From positions 1 through 64,000 of the forward strand of contig JADJVK010000010.1 of the NCBI GenBank assembly GCA_016710625.1: DNA of 64,000 nucleotides, written 5' to 3'. Each line of letters begins with the position of its first letter. The first letter of the stretch is position 1. Positions 20,035-30,254 of this stretch are shown here, one piece after another. The DNA comes from Saprospiraceae bacterium. Its GTDB lineage: Bacteria; Bacteroidota; Bacteroidia; Chitinophagales; Saprospiraceae. The notes beneath the pieces are model-generated. The model made no database searches, was not told the DNA's origin, and saw nothing but the letters and a program-made list of their open reading frames with translations. The translations under genes were made by a program, and so were the position numbers.

Positions 20035-20702
20035 GGCTTAATTGCCCTTACCATTTCTCTTTTTCCAGGAGGGCCTGGTAAATTTTCTATTATGAAACCA
20101 CAACTTTTCAATATTCTCTTGAAAGCCCCCTTTGCACAATAAGTAACCAATACTCCTTTGTTTTTCAGAGAGTTATAGAGTTTATGGAAGATAGCATCAT
20201 CCCAAAGTTCTGGTTGTTCATTAGGTGCAAAAGCATCAAAGTATATTAAGTCAAATATATTAGATTTGAAATTCGTATTTTCTAATAAGTTATTTTTCTT
20301 CAATAAAGGAAAATTATTATGGAGCTGAATATTCGTATTCCAATCAGATTGGTGTATCTCCAAAAAATATTGCTGTAAATTCGGTTTGTCTAAGAGATTT
20401 GTATAATTTAATTCATTTACAATTTTCAATGAAATAGGATATGCTTCAATAGCACAATATTCAACGATAATATCCAGATATAATGCAAAATCTATTGTCA
20501 ATAGTGCATTTAATCCAGTACCCAAACCAACTTCTAGAATGGATATATTTTTAGACTGTTGACAAATATATTTTAAACCAGCCTCAATAAATATATGATT
20601 ACTTTCTTGTATTGCACCGTGAATGGAATGATAAGTGACCCCGAATTTTTCTGAAGAAAGGGTATGTGATCCATCCTCAGTTACTATCAATTGATGCATC
20701 AC
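20031..20702 (-). CDS. mnmD: tRNA (mnm5s2U34) methyltransferase MnmD
   Basis: 223 residues. It matches the methyltransferase half of MnmC as a stand-alone enzyme: TEDGSHTL near the N-terminus, SIHGAIQESNHIFIEAGL, the SAM-binding ILEVGLGTGLNALLT, DLIYFDAFAPNEQPELWDD and the C-terminal GPPGKREMVRA. It methylates the aminomethyl group of nm5s2U34 in tRNA to mnm5s2U34. Bacteroidota often lack the oxidase half, as here. The ATG overlaps the stop of the upstream T9SS gene (TGATG on the minus strand), so translation may be coupled. Confidence 0.9.
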   Translation of the reverse strand: MMHQLIVTEDGSHTLSSEKFGVTYHSIHGAIQESNHIFIEAGLKYICQQSKNISILEVGLGTGLNALLTIDFALYLDIIVEYCAIEAYPISLKIVNELNYTNLLDKPNLQQYFLEIHQSDWNTNIQLHNNFPLLKKNNLLENTNFKSNIFDLIYFDAFAPNEQPELWDDAIFHKLYNSLKNKGVLVTYCAKGAFKRILKSCGFIIENLPGPPGKREMVRAIKP

Positions 20703-23700
20703 AGTTTTACAAACTTTCTGATTGTCTTTTTATCAATAACTAAAAGATAAACGCCACTTGTTAATGTTGGTAAAATATCCGATAGATTTAAAGTGGAATT
20801 GCCAACAGCAATATGACTACTTTTAGCAGTAATCAATCTTCCGTCTAAAGTAAATAACTCAATTTGAGCAATCCTATTTTCTTTTGAACTAATTGGTATG
20901 AATAAATTATTGGAACAGGGATTTGGAAACAAATTACCAATATTATTCACTTTCTCAATCCATTGGATTTGAATATTTTCTGTCGAATTAGATGAATATA
21001 ATTCTGGGGAAAAATATTGTGAGCTTAAAGAAAAAGATTGCTTTAATGTTGAATTATTAATTGCTTCACAATCAATAAAAAACAAAGGATTATCACTAGA
21101 TTCAATATCTTCGAACCAATTGATAATTAGTTGGTTATCAATTATATTGTAGTTGCTTTTTTCAATTTCTAAAGAAACTGGAACAATTGATTTAAATGCT
21201 AAATTTTCAAATTTAAACCCAAACTGAAAACCATTTATATTTTCAATATCTTTAAAATAGATAGGGATTCTGATGGTTTCTCCCTTTTTGAAAGTAAAAT
21301 TCTCGATGGATAATGGAGCAATAGAACGATCCACAAAATCAGATGCAAAATTCAATTTTACACTATTATTTACATCTCCAGTTTTAATACCTATGAAATT
21401 AAGGTTAGCCGTTTTGTTAAAATCATTAATGGATAAAAATTCTGGAATGGTATCTAACAAAGGATTATCTGTATTTTTGAAAACATAATTAGCTGGAACA
21501 AATCGCCAAATTTTATTTTTGCTAAAAGTAGAATCAATTCTCAAAATAATTTTATTCAACAATACCAAATCAGCAGTACTTACTTTTCTATCATTATTTG
21601 CATCCGCTGCAATATATTTATAAGGGCTCGTCATCATTTCTATCTGAAGTATATGTTTTCTGATAATGATCATATCAGCAGTCGAAATTCCATTATAAAT
21701 AGAATCATCTTTATACGGAAACAAGATACTTTTTAATGATGCAGGAATGGATGAAATGGTAAATTCTCCATTTGTATTTGTGGCAGTCGTATCAAATTTT
21801 TCTAAAACTATATTCGTATTCAATAGCTTTGTCCCATTATCGGTACTAATATTTCCATTGATTTCTACTAAATGAATATCCGTTTTTTCGATAGAATCAA
21901 CTGGAAATGAATAGATAGATCTAGCAAATGTACCAGCGACGATTTCTCGATTAATTACATTATAACTTAGGTCAAAACAGGAATAATGGGCATTCCAGTA
22001 CCAAGCTTTTTCCAGCTAGTTCCTAAATTCTGTGTTAAATAGACTCCTCCATCCGTTGCGACCACAATGGAAGAATCATTTGTATTGGGTAGTATTTCCA
22101 AATCATTAATTGCTAAATTTGTAAGGTTTCCAGAGATATTAATCCATTGATCTCCAGCTGTTTTTGAATAATAGATATGTGGCAAATTACTATTGTCTTT
22201 ATAACCCGATAAGGTTACAAAAAACTTGCTTTTATCTTGTTCTGAAATTTTAATGGAAGTTATATATTGATTGGGCAAACCAAATAATTGTACCCAATTT
22301 TTTCCACCATCCTTCGTTCTCCAAAAATTAGCATCGCTAGTTCCTGCAATTATTAAATTTGAATCTTGCTTCGATTCATCAATAGCGGTGATATAATGAA
22401 ATCTTTCCTCATTTCCTGGATTCTTGTCTGTCAAATCAGGACTGATTGCTTGCCATGTATTTGTTTGAAAAAATGGATTGCTATTTTTTAAATAATTCAG
22501 CTTGTAAACTAAATAGGTACCACAAAATAATTTTTCATCATTGTGATTACTCAAAATATAGGGCATAAACCAACCTCTTTTGGAAGTTGCATCCAAACCA
22601 TTTGATAGTTTTTGTGAAAAAACTTTATTTACATCATTCCCATTAAATGTCGTAAATATTCCTCCATATTGTACCTCAACATAATATCTATTGCTATCTC
22701 TAGGATGGAAAATAGTTTGAAAACCATCCCCATCAAAAAGTTTTTCCCAATTATTTATATTGGATGAATTACCGCCGATGGTGCCATTGTCTTGAGCTCC
22801 ACCATAATAATTGTTGGGCTTAAATGGATTGTAAGCCGTTTTGTAAAATTGTGTTGTTGGGATATTTTCAAAATCAGACCACGATCCAGTCAGATTACTA
22901 CAAAAGTAGGCACCGCCATCCGTTCCTAAATATTTATTTCCAAGATTATCGAACTCTAAAGCATGATTGTCAACATGGATGGATGTTTCAATTGTGTTTG
23001 GAGCTGTATTGTTCCAAAACTGACCGTCATTGTTAGTATAATAAGATTCTACCCCAGAATATAAACTTCTTTTGTATTATTTGGATTTAGAACGATTTTG
23101 CCAAAATACCAACCAAATCCTGGACTACCCATCAAATCTGACGGTAATCCATTTACTTCTCCTGTAGGTATTGGAAACCAACTAGTTCCATTATTTACCG
23201 TTTTAAATACGCCACCCAAATTGAAATTTGTATCTATTAAAATGGTATATAAGATTTTCGGATTGGTTGGGTCTATTGTCAATCCAATTCTTGAAATATT
23301 GGTGGTTGGTAACCCTGTATCTAAAGTTTCCCAAGTAGCACCACCATTCACGGTTTTCAAAATCTTACAATTAGGTCCAAAAGTGGTAGATTCGAAGTTA
23401 GTTCTTATTCTATCCCATCCAGAAACATAAATGATATTTGGATCTAATGGATTCATCACCATATCAATTATCCCTGCTTGGTTGCTCAAGAAAAGCACAT
23501 TGACCCAAGTTTTTCCACCATCAGTTGATTTGTAAAGTCCTCTATTCGAATCTCTTACAAAAGGGGAACCCATAGTGGCAACATATATAATATTTGTATT
23601 CAGTGGATTTATAGCTATTTTCGAAATGATTCCTACGTTACTTAATCCAAGGGATTCCCAAGTGTTTCCGCCATCTTTACTTCTGAAAATACCATTTCCA

Positions 23701-24206
23701 ACAAAAGGATTTGATGAGATATTTGGGTCACCTGTGCCGACATATAAAGTGTCGGGATGTTGAGGATCTAATGTAATATCTCCAATGGAAAGATAACTAT
23801 TTTCATCAAAGATAGGTTTCCAGTTTTTTCCTCCATCTTGTGTTTTGAAAATGCCTCCACAGGAAAAACCGATATATGCTATTTGATTATTTTTGGGATG
23901 AATGGCGATGTCATTTACCCTTGCACCAATATTTCCTGGTCCTTGTAATTTCCAAGAAGTGGTTGAAATATTATCTAATCCTCTTTCTGAAATTGGAGTA
24001 GCTGCAACGTCCATTGCTGCCTTATAAGCATTGACTGCAAAAGTTTTATTTGGATAACTTCTTTGGTAATAAAAAAAGTCATTTGGTTCGTCCTTGCTAT
24101 CAGAAGATTCGGTTGGATTGTTTTCACCAAAAGATTCATTTACAACTTTTTGGTTGAAAATAAGAAAAGAAATAAATATTAAACTTACTAAAAATAATCT
24201 TAGCAT
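20699..24206 (-). CDS. giant BNR/sortilin-repeat surface protein with dockerin-like and T9SS domains (two frame changes)
   Basis: About 1,170 residues in three frames. The start is 24206 (MLRLFLVSLIFISFLIFN, signal peptide); the longer frame start at 24245 falls in the -7 box. Residues 60-760 hold sortilin/BNR-type repeats with many S-x-D-G-G-x-x-W blades: KTQDGGKNWKP, RSKDGGNTWES, KSTDGGKTWVN, RTKDGGKNWVQ. A CARDB/CarboxypepD-like strand set then precedes a dockerin-like pair (GISTADMIIIRKHIL and NNDRKVSTADLVLLNKIIL), and the C-terminus (NLFPNPCSNNLFIPIS to KKTIRKFVKL) is a T9SS type A sorting domain. Frames break at 23056-23060 (T-run; VYISGVESYY restored) and near 21978 (VFDLSYN restored). 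Probably cell-surface; glycan or protein ligand unknown. Confidence 0.75.
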
Positions 24207-24242
24207 GGGACTGATTATAGCAACGAAATTTCTAAAGCGGAG

Positions 24243-24273
24243 CAAAGTTAAAATATAAATATTAGCATTGCAA
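24243..24273 (-). promoter_or_regulatory. promoter of the BNR/T9SS gene
   Basis: Minus strand: TTG at 24271-24273, 20 bases, then TAACTTTG at 24243-24250. Both elements and the spacing match the Bacteroidota consensus, which supports the start at 24206. Confidence 0.6.
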
Positions 24274-24296
24274 GGAATTTTAGGAAATTAACTAAA

Positions 24297-24330
24297 AAAA
24301 GGAATTAATATTTTACTATTAATTCCTTTT
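24297..24330 (-). terminator. terminator of lpdA
   Basis: A 14-bp perfect stem (AAAAGGAATTAATA at 24297-24310 with its complement at 24317-24330) and a 6-base loop. On the minus strand Ts follow (run of As at 24294-24300). Confidence 0.75.
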
Positions 24331-24374
24331 AATCAAGTTGAAATATATTAAATTAATTATTAATTAATAAATTC

Positions 24375-25775
24375 CTACAAATGTATCACTTCTCCATAAG
24401 CAGCAGCAGTTGCTTCCATAACTGCCTCACTCATTGTTGGATGCGGATGAATTGCTTTTAGAATTTGGTGACCAGTTGTTTCTAATTTTCTAGCAACCAC
24501 TATTTCTGCAATCATTTCAGTTACATTAGCACCGATGAAATGAGCACCCAATAATTCACCATATTTTGCATCAAAAATAACTTTCACAAAACCATCTTTT
24601 ACGCCACCAGCACTTGCTTTTCCAGAAGCAGAAAATGGAAATTTGCCCACTTTCAATTCATATCCAGCTTCCTTAGCTTGCAATTCTGTCATACCAACAG
24701 ATGCAACTTCTGGGCTGCAATAAGTACATCCTGGCACATTATTATAATCAATTGGCTCAGGATGATGCCCTGCAATTTGCTCTACACAAGTTATTCCTTC
24801 TGCGGATGCAACATGAGCTAATGCTTGACCCGGCGTAATATCGCCAATAGCATAGATGCCTGCCACATTCGTTCTATAATATTCATCTACTTTGACCAAC
24901 CCTTTCTCAACTACGATTCCTAAGTCTTCTAATCCAATATTTTCCAAATTTGGCGTAACACCAGCTGCTGACAATACCACATCACATTCAATCACTTCTT
25001 CCTTGCCTGTTGCTCTGTTTTTGGTCATCACAACACATCCATTTCCAGCAGTATCTACTTTCTCAACAGAAGTGTTTGCCAACACTTTCATCCCTTTTTT
25101 CTTGTAGATTTTAGTTAATTCTTTAGAAATATCTGCATCTTCTCTAGGAACTAAACCTTGATCCATAAATTCAACAATCGTCACTTCTGTACCTAACGAA
25201 TGATAAAAATATGCAAATTCAACTCCGATTGCTCCTGCACCTACCACCACCATTTTCTTCGGAAGACTTTCTAAACTCATCGCTTTTCTATATTCGATGA
25301 TTTTCTTTCCATCAATTGGTAAATTAGGCAATTGTTTTGCTCTACCACCAGTCGCTAAAATAATATGGGGAGCGGAATAAACTGATTTTGTCCCATTAGC
25401 ATCTGTTACTTCTACATTTCCACCTTTTTGTAATTTGCCGAAGCCATTAATAACTGTGATATTATTTTTTCGCATTAAAAAAGATACGCCTTTACTCATA
25501 CCATCCGCAACGCCACGACTTCTATTTATGATTTTTTCAAAATCTGCAGAAGCACCATTTACCGTAATACCATAGTCAGCTGCATGATTGATATATTCGA
25601 AAACCTGAGCACTTTTCAATAAAGCTTTAGTAGGAATACAGCCCCAATTTAGACAAATACCACCTAAAGATTCTTTTTCAATCACTGCTACTTTCATATT
25701 TAGTTGTGAAGCTCGAATAGCAGCTACATAACCACCAGGTCCACTACCAACAACTATTAAATCAAAATTACTCAT
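24375..25775 (-). CDS. lpdA: dihydrolipoyl dehydrogenase
   Basis: About 466 residues from the Met at 25775 (MSNFDLIVVGSGPGGYVAAI). Reoxidises dihydrolipoamide of the E2 subunits of pyruvate, 2-oxoglutarate or branched-chain 2-oxoacid dehydrogenases with FAD and NAD. Motifs seen: FAD-binding GSGPGGY, redox-active disulfide GGICLNWGCIPTKALL, NAD-binding VVGAGAIGVEFA, second FAD motif IYAIGDITPG, and the C-terminal His-Glu dyad HPHPTMSEAVMEA. An upstream Met at 25793 is close to the -7 box and is less likely. Monocistronic, with its own promoter and terminator; no E1/E2 genes in the window. Confidence 0.95.
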   Translation of the reverse strand: MSNFDLIVVGSGPGGYVAAIRASQLNMKVAVIEKESLGGICLNWGCIPTKALLKSAQVFEYINHAADYGITVNGASADFEKIINRSRGVADGMSKGVSFLMRKNNITVINGFGKLQKGGNVEVTDANGTKSVYSAPHIILATGGRAKQLPNLPIDGKKIIEYRKAMSLESLPKKMVVVGAGAIGVEFAYFYHSLGTEVTIVEFMDQGLVPREDADISKELTKIYKKKGMKVLANTSVEKVDTAGNGCVVMTKNRATGKEEVIECDVVLSAAGVTPNLENIGLEDLGIVVEKGLVKVDEYYRTNVAGIYAIGDITPGQALAHVASAEGITCVEQIAGHHPEPIDYNNVPGCTYCSPEVASVGMTELQAKEAGYELKVGKFPFSASGKASAGGVKDGFVKVIFDAKYGELLGAHFIGANVTEMIAEIVVARKLETTGHQILKAIHPHPTMSEAVMEATAAAYGEVIHL

Positions 25776-25790
25776 TGTGAAAAATTTTTG

Positions 25791-25798
25791 CAAAGATA
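25791..25798 (-). promoter_or_regulatory. -7 element of lpdA
   Basis: TATCTTTG on the minus strand, 16 bases above the ATG at 25775. It decides against the start at 25793. No clear -33. Confidence 0.5.
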
Positions 25799-25857
25799 AA
25801 TCGAATCTTGTTGAAATTTATTTGATTTGCTAAAAATTCAACTTTACCTAATAAAAA

Positions 25858-25889
25858 AATCCAAACACATAATGAAATGTATCTGGATT
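25858..25889 (-). terminator. terminator closing the minus-strand PUL arm
   Basis: Hairpin with outer arms AATCCA (25858-25863) and TGGATT (25884-25889) and an imperfect inner stem. Minus-strand transcripts leave it into a T-run (seven As at 25853-25859). Lies 22 bases below the last GH30 gene. Confidence 0.65.
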
Positions 25890-25910
25890 CTTAAAGTATT
25901 AGAATTTTAT

Positions 25911-27344
25911 TTAAATTTTTATTGTAGAAATTGAATGGGGCAATAAGTCAACTTTTACAGCATTTCCATCCATCCAAATATAGGTAGATGCCATTTCATT
26001 GCTGGTATTTAAAGCTATTACTACAATTTTTCCATCTGTATTTTGAAAAGCTGTAGATGATATTTGACTTCTACTGGAAGTGCAACCTATTCTTTTAGCT
26101 CCTTGCTGAATGAATTTTGAAAAATGACCAATATAATAATATGCATTCGTGAAAATCAATTCCCCTTTTGCTACATCTGCATGAACTGGTGCAAAACAGA
26201 AGTTTTGTACATGGTTGGGACCACCAAACTGATCTAATAATACATTCCAGTCCGTAAATCCTTCCATTCCATTATTGAAATCATGAATCATGGATTTTGC
26301 ATATTCTTCCCCTAATCCCCAATTGTTATATTTTTCAGGATTGAAACTTTCTGCACATCCTTCTGTGAAAAAAATGTGTTTGTCAGGATATGCTTCATGG
26401 ACACTTTTGATATTGTCATACATGGGTTGCCCACCGCTCCAATCTTGATACCAGTGGAAACCTATTCCCCAAATATATTTAGAAGCGATTGGATCATTAA
26501 AATAGGTACTAGCTCTTTGGTAAATAAAATCTCTATTGTGATCCCAAACAATTATCTTCTTATCTTTATAACCAGCTGCTAACATTTGAGGTCCTAAATG
26601 ATTTTTAAGAAAATCCATTTCTTCATCAGCTGAGTAAATACAACTTTCCCATTTTTGCTTTGCAAGTGGTTCATTTTGAATGGTTAATCCCCAAATAGGT
26701 AAACCATTTTTTTCGTATTCTTTGATAAATTTAGTGAAATAAGTTGCCCAAGTAGGGTAGTGCTCTTTCAATAATTTTCCACCATGAAGCATATCATTAT
26801 TGTCCTTCATCCAAGCTGGAGGACTCCAAGGACTAACAAATAATTTCAGTTTTCCATTACTCGTTTTTAAGGCTTCTTTAATGAATGGAATTTTATATTG
26901 TTTGTCATGTTTTATATCAAATGAGTTTAGACTTTTGTCGTTATCCTCCACATAGGTGTACATGTCACTACTAAAATCACAACTATTGATATTTGTTCTT
27001 GCAATCGTATATCCGATACCATTTTTAGGTTCGTAATAAGCTTTTAATAGTGCTTCTTGCTTTTCTTTTGGTAATTTGTAAAATGTTTCTGCAGAAGCAT
27101 CAGTGATAGCCCCTCCAATTCCTTCGTATGACTGAAATTTAGCCTTTGCATTAAGGAAAATACATGTTTGAGTTTCTAATGGTTGATTAAGTGGTTCGAA
27201 ATTATATCTCCCATTTGGTGAAAGTTTTAAATCCGTATTTTGAGCAGTTGTGATAACCTCTGCTGTTTTGTAAATCATTGCTTTTTTTTGTCCAAAGCAA
27301 ATATTAATTAAACATAAGTTTATAAATATCAGATATTTATACAT
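25911..27344 (-). CDS. glycoside hydrolase family 30 (GH30), exported
   Basis: About 477 residues from the Met at 27344 (signal MYKYLIFINLCLINICFG). A (beta/alpha)8 barrel of the GH30 glucosylceramidase/beta-1,6-glucanase group: FQSYEGIGGAITDASAET, LFVSPWSPPAWMK, WGLTIQNEPLA (acid/base Glu225), HIFFTEGCAES (nucleophile Glu328), then a C-terminal beta domain. Both catalytic Glu are present. In a PUL with GH16 and GH3 the likely bond is beta-1,6-glucosyl on a branched beta-glucan (inference); GH30_1/3-type members also cut glucosylceramide. Last gene of the minus arm. Its ATG lies 12 bases below the stop of the preceding GH30 gene. Confidence 0.9.
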   Translation of the reverse strand: MYKYLIFINLCLINICFGQKKAMIYKTAEVITTAQNTDLKLSPNGRYNFEPLNQPLETQTCIFLNAKAKFQSYEGIGGAITDASAETFYKLPKEKQEALLKAYYEPKNGIGYTIARTNINSCDFSSDMYTYVEDNDKSLNSFDIKHDKQYKIPFIKEALKTSNGKLKLFVSPWSPPAWMKDNNDMLHGGKLLKEHYPTWATYFTKFIKEYEKNGLPIWGLTIQNEPLAKQKWESCIYSADEEMDFLKNHLGPQMLAAGYKDKKIIVWDHNRDFIYQRASTYFNDPIASKYIWGIGFHWYQDWSGGQPMYDNIKSVHEAYPDKHIFFTEGCAESFNPEKYNNWGLGEEYAKSMIHDFNNGMEGFTDWNVLLDQFGGPNHVQNFCFAPVHADVAKGELIFTNAYYYIGHFSKFIQQGAKRIGCTSSRSQISSTAFQNTDGKIVVIALNTSNEMASTYIWMDGNAVKVDLLPHSISTIKI

Positions 27345-27355
27345 CGAAATAAGTT

Positions 27356-28768
27356 TTACCAAACAAATGTAGCTACAGAACCTGGAGATATAGAATAGCT
27401 AAATTTATTACTATTATTTGAAATATTAATTTTTTTTGAAGATGTTGTTTCATTGAGTAATAGTAGGACTTTTTTCTTGTCAGGTGTTTCAAATGCTACA
27501 TTAGAAAAACCTGTTTCTGTACTACTATATATTACTTTAGAACCTGTTGGAACAAATTTAGAAGCTTGACCAATAATATAGTAACTCACATTTCTAGTAA
27601 TAGTATTATTATCAATAGTTATGGCACCCTTACATTGAGAGCAACCACCAGGAGTATGTGGATTGTAGAATGGGTCACTTGCAAGATTCCATTCCAAAGC
27701 ATTTTTACTCCAGTTTCTCATACTTCCAATGATTACATTTTTTGTATGCCATTTCAAATCTCCTCCAAAATCACCATTTGAGCCTGTCCATTGTTCTGTA
27801 AAATATAGATTTTTATTGGGATAAGCATCATGAACGGCTGAAAGTGCTGCAATATCACCTGCATATAAATGAAATGCTGATCCATCTATAAAGGAATTTG
27901 CATTGGCGTCATTCAAGATATTTATAGGATAAGTCGGATTGTCACAATTATGATCCCAAATAATAATCTTTGTTGAAAAATTAGCATTTTTCAATGCAGG
28001 ACCAAGGTTGTTTTTAACAAAAGTAGCTTGCTCTGTCGATGACATGACCATACTTGGGTTATTGCCCCCATGTTGAGGTTCATTTTGTACAGTTATAGCA
28101 TCAATAGGAATTCCATTGGAATTCATAGCCTTAATATATTTCACAAAATATCTTGAATAGGCATCATAATACTCTGGTAATAAGTAACCACCAACTGAAC
28201 TTTTATTGCTTTTCATCCAAACTGGTGCTGTCCAAGGCGATGCCAATAATTTGATACTTGGATTTATTTTTAAAATCTCTTTTAACAAGGGAATTAAATA
28301 AACGGTATCCGCAGAAAGATTGAATTTGTCCAAATTTAAGTCAGTATTTCCTGAAGGTAAATCGTTGTAGGTGAATACACTTTCACTTAAATCAGATGCA
28401 CCAAGACTTATCCTTAAATAACTGATTCCTATGGAATGCTCACTTTTTCCGAAAAGTTCATTTAAAAGTGAATCTTTCACAGATTTTTCTAATTTACCAA
28501 TTAAGGAAGCACTTCCACCAGTCAATGTAAATCCAAACCCATCAACAGACTGATAATTTTTGGTTTCATCAACAACGATTGTTGGTAAATTCGTGTTTAA
28601 TTCAGTCTCTACTGTGGCAGTTGTCTGCCACAGTAGAGCTGATTTACTTGGGTTTGTTACATAAACTGGAATAGTTGAATTATTTGATTCTACTTTATTC
28701 TTTTCACAAAATGTAAAAAAAATTACGCCGATTAAAACGAAAGTTATCAATAGGTAATTTTTATACAT
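27356..28768 (-). CDS. GH30 glycoside hydrolase, lipoprotein
   Basis: 470 residues with a signal peptide ending in a lipid Cys (LIGVIFFTFCEKNKVES), so probably tethered to the outer membrane. GH30 motifs: YQSVDGFGFTLTGGSASLIG, LLASPWTAPVWMKSN, AITVQNEPQHG (acid/base Glu230) and LYFTEQWTGS (nucleophile Glu325). A C-terminal beta-sandwich follows. The paralogue downstream is clearly different in sequence and lacks a lipobox, suggesting a surface-tethered and a periplasmic or soluble pair with split roles. One base separates it from the stop of susD (28770), so it is tightly coupled to the SusCD genes. Confidence 0.9.
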   Translation of the reverse strand: MYKNYLLITFVLIGVIFFTFCEKNKVESNNSTIPVYVTNPSKSALLWQTTATVETELNTNLPTIVVDETKNYQSVDGFGFTLTGGSASLIGKLEKSVKDSLLNELFGKSEHSIGISYLRISLGASDLSESVFTYNDLPSGNTDLNLDKFNLSADTVYLIPLLKEILKINPSIKLLASPWTAPVWMKSNKSSVGGYLLPEYYDAYSRYFVKYIKAMNSNGIPIDAITVQNEPQHGGNNPSMVMSSTEQATFVKNNLGPALKNANFSTKIIIWDHNCDNPTYPINILNDANANSFIDGSAFHLYAGDIAALSAVHDAYPNKNLYFTEQWTGSNGDFGGDLKWHTKNVIIGSMRNWSKNALEWNLASDPFYNPHTPGGCSQCKGAITIDNNTITRNVSYYIIGQASKFVPTGSKVIYSSTETGFSNVAFETPDKKKVLLLLNETTSSKKINISNNSNKFSYSISPGSVATFVW

Positions 28769-28769
28769 T

Positions 28770-30227
28770 TTAGTAACCTGGATTTTGAACTAATTTTTGA
28801 TTTTTGTCCAATTCTGCTTGAGGGATTGGCCAAACTAATCTATTGGTATTCAGTGTGTAACCTAAGGAAACATTATTTTCACCTTTAGCATTATTCATTA
28901 CATCAATTGCTCTATTCGTTCTTTTCAAATCAAACCATCTATGTCCTTCAAATGCTAGTTCTAGTCTTCTTTCTTTTTCAATAGCTAATCTCATATCAGC
29001 TTGGTTACTTGCAGTTGTGTTTGGCAATTTCACTCTTGTTCTGATTTGATTTACTAATGTTGAAGCACCAGCTAAATCGCCTAATTCGTTGATTGCCTGA
29101 GCTTTCAATAATAATATATCTGCTAATCTTATGAAAATATAATTTTGATTACTTCCAGAAGTGAAAATATGGTATTTATTAATGAATGGATAACTTTTTT
29201 GGGGCCAATGACTATCTGACCATTTCCCAGAAACATCTAAAAAAGTGATGGATGCTGCTTTTCTTATTGCATCATTTTCATCATCAAAAGCCTTTACTAA
29301 ATCGTTGGAAGGTAAATTAAATTTTTTCCAATCTAAGCCTCTAAATATTGTTACTCCCCAGTTTCCATCTGAACTTCCTCCTGAGTAATTTATCTCAAAA
29401 ATTGATTCATTTGAATTTTCGTTTGCATTGTCCCACAATGAGTTGTAGTCAGAAAGTAATGTGTAACCACCAGCAATGACATCATCGCAATATTTTTTTA
29501 CAACTGTCCAATCTGGAGTAGGTTGAGTAGCAGCAACTTTAGCTAACATTGCATTCACAGCTCCAGTTGTCACATAACCTTTATTTATGTTTGTTGGTTT
29601 TACATTTGCTAAAGCATATTTTAAATCCTCATTAATTTGTTTGTAAACCTCAACTTGAGATTTTCGTGCAGGGAATAATAATGGGTAAATTTCACTAAGC
29701 TTCTCTGCACTAATTGTTTGTACATCTTTCAATTGCAAAGGCACATCTCCCCACAATTGAACTAATTGGAAGTACATAAATGCTCTAATAAAAGATGCTT
29801 CCCCTTTAATTTCAGCTCTTCTTGCATTTGTTAAGGTTGCATCAACTACTGAATCAGCATTATTTATTACTTTATTACATTTTCCAATAGTTTGGTATAA
29901 ATATCTCCAATCTCTACTAACATTTGAGTTAGTAGCATCTAATTTTAAATTGTCAATTTGAAAATTTGCTGGATTGTCTCCACCAGCATAAGCATCATCT
30001 GATTGTGCATCACCATTTACGAAATAATCCAATTGATAATACTCATTTTTAAAATCACTATAAGCTCCAGCTAATGCAGCTTCTAATTCTGAGGCATTTT
30101 TGAAAACAACTGTACTTGAGTTGTTTCCAACTGCTATTCCATTAGAAACTGGCTCAGTATCTAAGAATTTTGTGCAAGAAGACAAAATTAAAAGAGTAAA
30201 TATTACTATATAATTTATTTGTTTCAT
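28770..30227 (-). CDS. SusD/RagB family glycan-binding lipoprotein (PUL minus arm)
   Basis: 485 residues. Lipoprotein signal MKQINYIVIFTLLILSSC, then TKFLDTEP. TPR-like SusD fold features: DWRYLYQTIGKCNKVINNAD, GEASFIRAFMYFQLVQLWGDVPL, FIRLADILLLKAQAINELGD, RRLELAFEGHRWFDLKRTNRA and the closing PIPQAELDKNQKLVQNPGY. It forms the lid of the SusC transporter and captures oligosaccharides at the surface. Follows its SusC partner by 27 bases and precedes GH30. Confidence 0.95.
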   Translation of the reverse strand: MKQINYIVIFTLLILSSCTKFLDTEPVSNGIAVGNNSSTVVFKNASELEAALAGAYSDFKNEYYQLDYFVNGDAQSDDAYAGGDNPANFQIDNLKLDATNSNVSRDWRYLYQTIGKCNKVINNADSVVDATLTNARRAEIKGEASFIRAFMYFQLVQLWGDVPLQLKDVQTISAEKLSEIYPLLFPARKSQVEVYKQINEDLKYALANVKPTNINKGYVTTGAVNAMLAKVAATQPTPDWTVVKKYCDDVIAGGYTLLSDYNSLWDNANENSNESIFEINYSGGSSDGNWGVTIFRGLDWKKFNLPSNDLVKAFDDENDAIRKAASITFLDVSGKWSDSHWPQKSYPFINKYHIFTSGSNQNYIFIRLADILLLKAQAINELGDLAGASTLVNQIRTRVKLPNTTASNQADMRLAIEKERRLELAFEGHRWFDLKRTNRAIDVMNNAKGENNVSLGYTLNTNRLVWPIPQAELDKNQKLVQNPGY

Positions 30228-30254
30228 TTTAAAATTAATTTAGAATATGAAGGA

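Noticed and set aside
24207..24245. Upstream start at 24245 for the BNR/T9SS protein
   Set aside because: The TAACTTTG -7 box is at 24243-24250, so the mRNA would begin below this codon; the Met at 24206 gives a clean signal peptide.
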